Below are positions 57,625 through 64,000 of a stretch of DNA of 64,000 bases, piece after piece. A program made the translations under genes and the position numbers. Within the stretch, counting starts at the first letter, position 1, and every line of letters starts with the position of its first letter. The notes beneath the pieces were generated by a model. The model made no database searches. It was not told the DNA's origin and was given only the letters and a program-made list of their open reading frames with translations. The DNA lies in NCBI RefSeq assembly GCF_002754245.1, contig NZ_PEEX01000001.1, positions 806,001 through 870,000 of the forward strand, in the 5' to 3' direction. This stretch comes from Chryseobacterium sp. 52 (GTDB lineage Bacteria; Bacteroidota; Bacteroidia; Flavobacteriales; Weeksellaceae).

Positions 57625-58110
57625 ATGAATGATATGAATAATGAAGTTAAAATTATAAACTACGAATCTCAGTACAAAGAAGCTTTCAAAGCATTAAATG
57701 AAGAATGGATCAAAACGTTTTTTACCATGGAAGCGGGCGATTATAAACTATTGGACAACCCTGAAGAACACATTATAGAAAAAGGAGGTCATATCGTTGT
57801 TGCACTTTTGGATAACGAACCTGTAGGAACCTGTGCCTTAGTAAAATTGACAGACGAACCTCTTACATTTGAGCTGTCAAAGATGGCGGTGAGCCCTAAA
57901 GCTCAGGGAAAGAAAATAGGGTATCTTGTAGGGCAGGCATTGGTAGATAAAGCCAGAGCATTAAAAGCTGAAAGTATTTTTCTCGAAACAAATTCTGTAC
58001 TGGTTCCTGCCATAAAGCTGTATGAAAAGCTGGGTTTCAAACATTTGCCTCTTTCGGGATCTTCCTATGACCGATGCGATACGCAGATGTTATTGAAAAT
58101 CAATGATTAA
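57625..58110 (+). CDS. GNAT family N-acetyltransferase
   Basis: A 161-residue acetyltransferase that moves acetyl from acetyl-CoA to an amine. The GNAT core is FELSKMAVSPKAQGKKIGYLVGQALVDKARA, with the acetyl-CoA loop AQGKKIG at about 93-99, followed by FLETNSVLVPAIKLYEKLGFKHL. The start could be ATG 57625 or the in-frame ATG 57634; the GTG at 57622 directly before them is less likely. It follows the MocR gene by 15 bases and is probably in the same transcript. The acceptor is unknown. Confidence 0.9.
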   Translation: MNDMNNEVKIINYESQYKEAFKALNEEWIKTFFTMEAGDYKLLDNPEEHIIEKGGHIVVALLDNEPVGTCALVKLTDEPLTFELSKMAVSPKAQGKKIGYLVGQALVDKARALKAESIFLETNSVLVPAIKLYEKLGFKHLPLSGSSYDRCDTQMLLKIND

Positions 58111-58122
58111 ACATAAAAAAAA

Positions 58123-58162
58123 GATATTAGAACAAGGGTATTTCTATCCGGGTTCTAATATC
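58123..58162. terminator. Hairpin between convergent GNAT and phosphatase-like genes
   Basis: GATATTAGAAC (58123-58133) and GTTCTAATATC (58152-58162) are perfectly paired. T-runs on both outer sides are weak, but the location between convergent genes suits a terminator. Confidence 0.7.
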
Positions 58163-58189
58163 AAAAATTAAATCTAATACTTTATTGTT

Positions 58190-60043
58190 TTATTTCTTAA
58201 TGAAGGTCTTTGTCAGAGATTTTTTATTTCCGCTGATCTTCATGAAATATATTCCTGCTGAAAGATTCTGAATGCTTATTTTTTCGTTAAATAAACCATT
58301 GGAAGACTTGATGTGCTGTCCTGAAATCAATGATCCTTTGGTATCAATAATTTCTGCTGTAATCTCTTTATCTTCAGACTTATACTCTATATTGATGCTC
58401 TCAGATGCCGGGTTGGGATAGATTTTAAAATCTGTTGCCTTTTCTTTCACTTCTTGAATTGATAGAGAACCATTGGTACAGGCCGGAATTCTGTTTACTC
58501 CGTCTATTCCCCATGAAGACTGTACCGGAATGCACATCCAGTTCAGTACCGTAGGAAAATGATCTGTCTCTCTTGTTGTTGAGGTATAATCGTAGATCTT
58601 AAAAGTGTTCGTTGTTCCTGCTGCATAAGCCGGAGTTCCTGTCACCGTAAGGTTATTGGCACCCGGACCTGAATCTGCTAACGTATTCCCGGCAGTTCCG
58701 TTAAATTTCCAGTCTGCTAATAATTGAGAATAATAAGGATGGGAAGATGTAATATCCTGATTGGCCCAGTTCACGATCACCTCGTTAGGAAGTGCAGATT
58801 TCCAAACCCTGATGTCTTTGTAAGATGCAGCAAGATTCAGATTATAAACGTTGGTTCCGTCCTGATTAACAGTAAACGGAAGCCCTGAATCGATATTTCC
58901 AATCGTGTTCATCTTCGCAAAAGTTACCGGTACTCCGTCCTCATACATCGTCACAAGACCATCCCTGTCGAAGCTTACCGCAATATGCTTCCATTTATTC
59001 GTTTCCACTTTTCCACCCGTCAGATCAATTCTGTTGGTTCCGTCACCGATATTCATTCTGAAAGTCTGTCCTGAGTATCCTGAGATGACAAACCCTTTAT
59101 TTTTACCGTTGGCCCAGTCTTTATTACTGATCATCACCGGATCACTCGAATAAGAAGCATTCGGTTTCACCCAAAATTCAATAGTAAAATCCTGATTGGC
59201 TCCGAAATTGAAAGGTGCCTGATTAGCTGGTTTTGCGTAAGTACCTGCGGGAAAACTAACCTGGTTAAATGTTTTATTAGATTCCAGAATTGTTTTACTG
59301 ATCTGCTGAGGGGTAAATCCGGGATTGGAATACACCGTGAAAATATTACGTTCAGAAAGATTTCCGCCTCCATGAGAACTTTCTACAGCTCCATGATCTG
59401 TTGTTAAAACCACCAGCCAGTCTTCATTATTGTATGTTGACCGGGCTTTCATAGCATTGACGATCTCTCCGATATAGCTGTCGGTAGTCTGGATCGATGA
59501 AACATACTGCGGAACCGTTGCTGCAAATCCGTAAGAATGTCCCGCATGGTCTACATCATCAAAATCAACGAAAAGAATATCGGGATTGTCATTCTGTAAT
59601 GCATTCACTGCCGCATTTTTTACCGCCAGATCTGACCCCAGATTGCTTTTTACATCAGCATTCTTTACAATCTTATCATTGATCGGGGCCCAGTTCGCAA
59701 GAGACATTGTTCTTAAATTAGGATTGTAAGTTTCCGCTCTTGTTAGAAAATCAGGGTAATTAAGGTAGTTTGGATTCGTAAAGTTATTGTCCTGAACATT
59801 GTGCTTGGTATGCCACACTCCCGTAAGCATTGTACTCCAGCCATTTCCGCTCCATGTAGTGGCGGCGCACAGGCCGTCTACAGAATAGATAGACTGATTG
59901 ACCAGATTCTGGATATTCGGAATGGGGCTGGACATCATCACATCGGCACGGCATCCGTCAATACCGATAAAAAGAACTTTTTTGGTCTGGGCTTCAAAGA
60001 AACAGCTGATAAGAACAGCCATTGAGAAGAGTTTTGTTTTCAT
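58190..60043 (-). CDS. T9SS-exported alkaline phosphatase/nucleotide pyrophosphatase-like protein
   Basis: A 617-residue exported protein. After the signal peptide (about 1-18) comes an alkaline-phosphatase-superfamily domain (about 20-255) with metal and catalytic motifs IGIDGCRADV, CAATTWSGNGWSTML, DFDDVDHAGHSYGF and LTTDHGAVESSHG. A concanavalin-like LamG domain (about 285-455) and a type IX secretion sorting tail (about 535-617: FKIYPNPASESINI, LSAGIYFMKISG, TKTFIKK) follow. The protein should be cell-surface anchored or secreted by T9SS. It lies beyond the phosphonate-type genes, so release of phosphate from organic phosphorus outside the cell is plausible. Confidence 0.92.
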   Translation of the reverse strand: MKTKLFSMAVLISCFFEAQTKKVLFIGIDGCRADVMMSSPIPNIQNLVNQSIYSVDGLCAATTWSGNGWSTMLTGVWHTKHNVQDNNFTNPNYLNYPDFLTRAETYNPNLRTMSLANWAPINDKIVKNADVKSNLGSDLAVKNAAVNALQNDNPDILFVDFDDVDHAGHSYGFAATVPQYVSSIQTTDSYIGEIVNAMKARSTYNNEDWLVVLTTDHGAVESSHGGGNLSERNIFTVYSNPGFTPQQISKTILESNKTFNQVSFPAGTYAKPANQAPFNFGANQDFTIEFWVKPNASYSSDPVMISNKDWANGKNKGFVISGYSGQTFRMNIGDGTNRIDLTGGKVETNKWKHIAVSFDRDGLVTMYEDGVPVTFAKMNTIGNIDSGLPFTVNQDGTNVYNLNLAASYKDIRVWKSALPNEVIVNWANQDITSSHPYYSQLLADWKFNGTAGNTLADSGPGANNLTVTGTPAYAAGTTNTFKIYDYTSTTRETDHFPTVLNWMCIPVQSSWGIDGVNRIPACTNGSLSIQEVKEKATDFKIYPNPASESINIEYKSEDKEITAEIIDTKGSLISGQHIKSSNGLFNEKISIQNLSAGIYFMKISGNKKSLTKTFIKK

Positions 60044-60189
60044 GGGATAAAGGGTTTTTGAGAAATAAATGTTTACAAATAGTAATTTTATATTTAATAA
60101 TTGTAAAATTAGTTTACTATTTGTAAATATTTATGAACTTAAAGTTAATTAATTGATAATTAAATACTTACTTACAAAACACACAAATA

Positions 60190-60254
60190 GCACAAATAAT
60201 CTCACAAATTTTCCCCCGGTAATAAAGTGGTGTCCTTTGTGAAATTATTTGTGC
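60190..60254. repeat. 19-bp inverted repeat, intergenic
   Basis: GCACAAATAATCTCACAAA (60190-60208) and TTTGTGAAATTATTTGTGC (60236-60254) match at 18 of 19 positions when reverse-complemented, around a 27-base loop. It lies downstream of the minus-strand HAD gene and may be its terminator or a dispersed flavobacterial repeat. Confidence 0.6.
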
Positions 60255-60311
60255 CTTAGTAGGTAAAAGAAAATGAGGCTGAATAAAATAAGTATGATTT
60301 GAAAGAAGAGT

Positions 60312-60980
60312 TTAAAGTATATCTTCAGCCTCAGAAATCGTATTAAAAATATAATCAGGATGTGCCTTTTCCAGTTCAGCTCTGTTTTGAGCGCCGGAAA
60401 GAACAGCAATGGTAAGTCCGCAACCCGCGTTTTTTCCTTCTTCAATATCAATCACAGAATCTCCTGCTTTTAACACCTTTCCCGGTTCACTGATATTGAA
60501 TTTTTTCATAGCAAGATGGATCATATCAGGACTCGGACGGCTTTCCGAAACATCATCGGCAGTGATCAGAGCATCGAAATGAACATTTTCTTTCCATTGT
60601 AATTTGTCCAAAAGCTGGTGTGCAATCTCAGACGTGTAGCCTGTATTAAGCACTACTTTTTTATGCTGAGCCTTCATTTTCAAAAGAAAACTCTCCGTTC
60701 CGTTGATCGGTTTTACTTCAAGTTTTTTGTAAGCCTCTTTTAATTGTTCTGAAAATTTCTCAAAGATAACAGGAGCATCTTCTTCATTACCCTTGATTTC
60801 TTTTAAAAGACTTGTAATTGCTTCCAGTTTTTCCATTCCGGCGCAGCTGGACAGCACTTTGTCTAAAGTCACCTGATAGCCGTGGTTATTCACAGCCTCC
60901 GTTAATGTTTTATACACTACATTATCTTCGTCAATCGTTGTTCCGGCCATATCCAGAACCAGTAATTCTATAGTATTCAT
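60312..60980 (-). CDS. Phosphonatase-like HAD hydrolase
   Basis: A 222-residue HAD protein of the phosphonoacetaldehyde-hydrolase-like group (TIGR03351 type). The nucleophile motif is LDMAGTTIDED, with nucleophile D10 and Ala12 in place of the usual second Asp, a hallmark of phosphonatases. VVLNTGYTS is motif II, SESRPSPDMI holds the basic residue, and KAGDSVIDIEEGKNAG is motif III. It cleaves a C-P bond or a phosphate ester of a phosphonate-derived aldehyde. Six bases separate it from the FAD enzyme gene upstream, an association known for this family. The exact substrate is unknown. Confidence 0.9.
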   Translation of the reverse strand: MNTIELLVLDMAGTTIDEDNVVYKTLTEAVNNHGYQVTLDKVLSSCAGMEKLEAITSLLKEIKGNEEDAPVIFEKFSEQLKEAYKKLEVKPINGTESFLLKMKAQHKKVVLNTGYTSEIAHQLLDKLQWKENVHFDALITADDVSESRPSPDMIHLAMKKFNISEPGKVLKAGDSVIDIEEGKNAGCGLTIAVLSGAQNRAELEKAHPDYIFNTISEAEDIL

Positions 60981-60986
60981 TGAAAT

Positions 60987-62141
60987 TTATGCGTAAATTT
61001 TTTCTATATTAAATTTTGAAAAGCCTCCGCTTCCCGTCATTCCTTTTCCTCCGATACCCGTTACAATGTGGACATTCGGAGAAGGGCTGTGCTCGAAAAT
61101 ATCTTTCGTTTTGCACTGGGAATATACCCCAAACCATCTCCTCTGAATTTCATAGGTCGGAAGATCAATAATTTTTTTTGCTTCATGAATCATGAACTCA
61201 TCAATTTCCATATTCAGATCATACCCAAGATCATCCGCATTTTTGGCATCTGCATACTCATGAGAGTCTCCCAGGATGATAGAACCGTCAAGCGCCTGTT
61301 TAAATAAAATATGAATTCCAAATTTTTTCTCAAAGGATTTTGGATCTTCCAAAGCTTTGATTTTCTCATAAGAAGCACATTCACTGAATGATTCATACCT
61401 TCTCACAGAAAGCCCGGTCAGTATATTTCCCGGAAGTGAATAAATCCCCTGAGGTTTGGTCTGCAGCATCTGCAGTTTACTCACTTCTAAATCGCTTTCA
61501 TTGAATACTTTAGGGTATAATGTTTTGAACTCATGTCCGCCGCAAATAATGATTTTTGATGCCATGAATTCAGTCCCTTCTGCGGTTAGAGCGGTACAGT
61601 TCAGTCCGTTGTCTCCGGCTTCGATAACGGTTGTGTTATAAAAGATCTGAAGCCCTAACTTTTCCTGAAGCAGTTTGTGAAGTTTTACGATCATATCAGC
61701 AGAATCTACAGACAGTTCCTGTGGGAAAAAGAGACCTCCTTTACAGTAATCCGAACGGAGACCGTCAAATTTCTTGATGCAGTCATTTTTTGATAACAGA
61801 ACAGATTCATAATCATTATTTCTGTTGATCTCATACAACTCTTCAATCAGCTGAATTTCTTCATCATTCGAAGCGATATATACGGAGCCGTTTTTTCTTA
61901 TGGTAAGATCTGCCTGAGTATGAAGTTCATTGTAGATGGCCAGACTTTCTCTTCCGAAATTCTGCCATTTAAGATCCATTCCGGAGGGAACTACCTGTCC
62001 GAAGTTTCTCACCGTTGCGCCCTGAGGAACAGAATTTCTTTCCAGTAAAGCGACCTTAAGACCTCTTTTCAGGGCATGATAGGCGTGGAATGTTCCCAAA
62101 ATTCCGCCTCCTACAACGAGTAAATCAAATTTTGTTGTCAT
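60987..62141 (-). CDS. FAD-dependent oxidoreductase, TIGR03364 type
   Basis: A 384-residue DAO-family flavoenzyme. The FAD loop is VVGGGILGTFHAYHALKRG (about 8-26), and the C-terminal SPNVHIVTGIGGKGMTGSGGFS closes the FAD site. Database descriptions of TIGR03364 propose that it oxidatively deaminates an aminophosphonate related to 2-aminoethylphosphonate and that it lies with phosphonatase-like TIGR03351 proteins, as seen here. The product aldehyde would be the substrate of the next gene. The DUF5690 transporter gene is 12 bases upstream. Confidence 0.9.
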   Translation of the reverse strand: MTTKFDLLVVGGGILGTFHAYHALKRGLKVALLERNSVPQGATVRNFGQVVPSGMDLKWQNFGRESLAIYNELHTQADLTIRKNGSVYIASNDEEIQLIEELYEINRNNDYESVLLSKNDCIKKFDGLRSDYCKGGLFFPQELSVDSADMIVKLHKLLQEKLGLQIFYNTTVIEAGDNGLNCTALTAEGTEFMASKIIICGGHEFKTLYPKVFNESDLEVSKLQMLQTKPQGIYSLPGNILTGLSVRRYESFSECASYEKIKALEDPKSFEKKFGIHILFKQALDGSIILGDSHEYADAKNADDLGYDLNMEIDEFMIHEAKKIIDLPTYEIQRRWFGVYSQCKTKDIFEHSPSPNVHIVTGIGGKGMTGSGGFSKFNIEKIYA

Positions 62142-62153
62142 TGTTACAATAAT

Positions 62154-63452
62154 TTATAAAATTTTCGACGTATCGAAATTGATGAATTGATTAGAGTTTG
62201 AATTCGGTTTTGCCTTTTTTTTGAATGCTAAAAAAGCGGTGACCGAAAGAATAAAAACGGCAGCAGTAATAATATAATTCAGATGAATATAAAAATTAAG
62301 CCACGAGGTCTGTGCAGAGCCAAAGTTCTTGTAAAGCAGGATCAGAACACTTCCAAGGTATCCGAAAGAGTCTACGGTATAGATCAGAAATCCTACATTT
62401 CCCTTGATATCAAAAGCGGCAATCATCCGGTCAAAATAAATTCCGTTGAAAGGAATATAGCAGATGTACATTCCAAAACCTGAGATAACCATCCACATAA
62501 AAGGAGGTAATGACCCGCTCTGAAATAAATAGGTTGACAATCCTACCGTGAGAATACCTCCAAAAAGGATGTAGTGATAATAGGCAAAAGCTTTCTTATT
62601 ATTTTTTACTTTCACCATAAAGCTTAAGATCAGAAGAACCATTACCGCAATAGGAATTTCTGTTAGGGTGAAAATAGAACTGTCAAACGTAAAATGCATT
62701 CCGTCCCAGATTTCCCGGTTGAAATTATCTCTGAAATCCCTTAAAACCGTCAGGCAGACATACAGAAAAATAATACATACAACAGGAACAAAAAACTGAC
62801 GGATCAGTTCCTTTCTTTCCGTACGGTGCAAAGGCTGTCTTTTACTTTTAAGCAGAATATCCTCCTCCGTAGGTTTCGGAATCCTTTCCAAAAGAAAAGC
62901 GAAAATAATTAACGGAATGATAAAAATAAGCCCGGTGCAAAAAGGCATCCAGAATTCTGAAACAGGAAAAGTATCCATGATGGATTTCCCGACCGATTTT
63001 GTAAATCCTGAAGAAACCACAAAGCTTGTACACAGGAATAAGCCTATGATTTCTGTCGTTTTCCGGCCTTCAATGTAAGAAAATACAATTCCCCAGATCA
63101 TTCCCAGCGGAATACCGTTGATGAACATGAAGATGATATTGTAAGGAGCAGGAACGGCTGCAAATCCTAATAAGGCAAGCTCGGCCACCCCAATAAACGT
63201 CAGTAAATAGACGATTCTCTTTTCCGGCTTCAGTTCAGAAATAAATTTGATACCTATGAATTTTGAAATAAAATAGCCTACAGCCTGAGCAATGATAATG
63301 AGGATCTTATAATCAACCCCGAAATATGCGATTCCTTCAAAAGAGGCTACCGTAAAAGGCTTTCTGAAGCCGTACATGCAGAAGTAGACACCGAAAGCGG
63401 CTAATGCAGCCTTCAGTGTTACTAATGTTTTTTTGTTGATACTTTGAGCCAT
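62154..63452 (-). CDS. DUF5690 MFS-like transporter
   Basis: A 432-residue inner-membrane protein with about 12 transmembrane helices, of the DUF5690 family, distantly like the major facilitator and the hexose-phosphate/glycerol-3-phosphate type permeases (FGVYFCMYGFRKPFTVASFEG recalls the UhpT/GlpT N-terminus). A soluble loop with RKELIRQFF lies mid-protein. Position between a TonB receptor and phosphonate-type enzymes suggests uptake of an aminophosphonate or phosphate ester across the inner membrane. Confidence 0.88.
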   Translation of the reverse strand: MAQSINKKTLVTLKAALAAFGVYFCMYGFRKPFTVASFEGIAYFGVDYKILIIIAQAVGYFISKFIGIKFISELKPEKRIVYLLTFIGVAELALLGFAAVPAPYNIIFMFINGIPLGMIWGIVFSYIEGRKTTEIIGLFLCTSFVVSSGFTKSVGKSIMDTFPVSEFWMPFCTGLIFIIPLIIFAFLLERIPKPTEEDILLKSKRQPLHRTERKELIRQFFVPVVCIIFLYVCLTVLRDFRDNFNREIWDGMHFTFDSSIFTLTEIPIAVMVLLILSFMVKVKNNKKAFAYYHYILFGGILTVGLSTYLFQSGSLPPFMWMVISGFGMYICYIPFNGIYFDRMIAAFDIKGNVGFLIYTVDSFGYLGSVLILLYKNFGSAQTSWLNFYIHLNYIITAAVFILSVTAFLAFKKKAKPNSNSNQFINFDTSKIL

Positions 63453-63461
63453 TTTGATGGT

Positions 63462-64000
63462 TTAGAAGTTCAGTTTTATTCCCAGATTACATCGTACCCC
63501 GTAATATTCTACCTGTTCAGGTCGGTCTTCACTCTTTCCGAAGTGATAGATCAGAGGTTTGTTCAGAATATTGTTTACATCAGCATATAACATCAGGTGT
63601 TTCGTAAACTGGTAAGATCCCCCGAAGTCTAAGCTGCTGTATTTTCCATAGTAAGAATCATTGATATCCTCTTCAGCATATTCTACCGCGTACTTTCCTT
63701 TATAGTTATAGGCCAGTCTTGCATTGAATCCTTTTTTCTCAAAGAAAAGCTGCACGTTATACAATTGTTTAGCCTGATAGGGAAGGGCCACCTTTCTTCC
63801 GCTTGGTTTTTCCATTTCAGAAGTCATGAATGTAGCATTCAGCTGTGTTCCGAAATACTGAAGGAAACCCGGTAAGAAGTCAAACCTTCTGTTGATTCCC
63901 AGTTCAAGACCGCCCAGCCATGCTGTTTTTCCGTTGTTTGGAGCGGTAAATTGTACCCCGTTCATTCCGTTATAGTTTCCGATAAAAGAATCCTGGAAAA
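63462..64000 (-). CDS. TonB-dependent receptor, C-terminal part (runs off the window)
   Basis: Only the last 179 codons lie inside the window; the 5' part is beyond 64000. The frame remains open to the edge (SFIGNYNGMNGVQFTAPN), so the Met near 63965 is internal. The visible part is beta-barrel with alternating strands (YNVQLFFEKKGFNARLAYNYKGKYAVEYAEED in part, YSSLDFGGSYQFTKHLMLYADVNNILN), and it ends with the outer-membrane C-terminal signature LGIKLNF. It sits nine bases before the transporter gene and is probably the outer-membrane port of the phosphonate locus. Confidence 0.9.
   Translation of the reverse strand, partial: FQDSFIGNYNGMNGVQFTAPNNGKTAWLGGLELGINRRFDFLPGFLQYFGTQLNATFMTSEMEKPSGRKVALPYQAKQLYNVQLFFEKKGFNARLAYNYKGKYAVEYAEEDINDSYYGKYSSLDFGGSYQFTKHLMLYADVNNILNKPLIYHFGKSEDRPEQVEYYGVRCNLGIKLNF

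Noticed and set aside
1-64000. CRISPR array, prophage or insertion sequence
   Set aside because: No regularly spaced repeats, phage structural genes or transposase were seen; only small palindromic or MITE-like repeats are present.

Overview
The window looks like a chromosome segment of a flavobacterium, most likely Chryseobacterium or a close relative in the Weeksellaceae. The DNA is AT-rich. Promoters carry the Bacteroidetes -7 box TAnnTTTG (TATCTTTG, TATATTTG, TAATTTTG and similar) instead of the sigma70 -10 box, and Shine-Dalgarno sequences are weak or absent. The gene content also fits: GLPGLI protein, TonB-linked beta-barrel proteins with CarboxypepD-regulatory domains, a type IX secretion (T9SS) sorting tail, DUF3127, DUF4421, DUF3686 and DUF5690. 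The genus is inferred from gene content and style, not from a database match.

Layout. 0-2 kb (minus): a DUF2520 oxidoreductase-like gene, a KdsC-like HAD phosphatase and Maf. 2-3.7 kb (plus): ECF sigma factor, probable anti-sigma and periplasmic helical protein. 3.7-4.2 kb: a broken gene. 4.3-7.1 kb: lepA and small envelope genes. 7.2-17.5 kb: a NUDIX-winged-helix regulator followed by 14 closely packed genes for NAD+ and ADP-ribose chemistry. 17.7-26.1 kb: M14 carboxypeptidase, a Cys-rich pair, JmjC protein, TonB-type beta-barrel protein, DinB and GLPGLI protein. 26.2-28.7 kb: feoA-feoB-FeoB-associated protein. 28.7-37 kb: DUF4421, glmM, Crp/Fnr regulator, oxidoreductase, TPR protein, EamA transporter, aat and an SSB-like DUF3127 protein. 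37.1-37.7 kb: four tRNA genes (Leu-Gly-Leu, then a second copy of the first Leu). 37.8-42.4 kb: AraC regulator divergent from a siderophore receptor-PepSY pair. 42.5-44.4 kb: patatin-like protein. 44.6-54.2 kb: XRE regulator divergent from a YbjN-PspA-NfeD-like-flotillin-DUF3686 AAA+ membrane-stress operon. 54.3-58.1 kb: DUF389, a hypothetical gene, a MocR regulator and a GNAT. 58.2-64 kb (minus): a probable phosphonate-use locus (TonB receptor, DUF5690 transporter, FAD oxidase, phosphonatase-like HAD) and a T9SS-exported phosphatase-like protein.

The most striking region is 7.2-17.5 kb. It holds NADAR, P4H-like oxygenase, coiled-coil protein, VWA protein, PurA-like protein, ART-like protein, ALC1/TARG1-like macrodomain, PARG-like TIGR02452 protein, DUF4291, MacroD, sirtuin, ADP-ribosylglycohydrolase, KptA and metallophosphoesterase. 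From 9309 to 17467 the genes are nearly all overlapping or a few bases apart. Three 21-bp dyads of one design, TT(A/T)GTGT-N7-AC(G/A)CAAA, lie before the NUDIX gene (7157), the NADAR gene (8038) and the coiled-coil gene (9276), which suggests the NUDIX protein controls the whole set. Neighbourhoods of this general type have been reported by comparative genomics (the work that named NADAR), but the function of the assembled pathway is not established. It plausibly adds, removes or recycles ADP-ribose on nucleic acid or protein.
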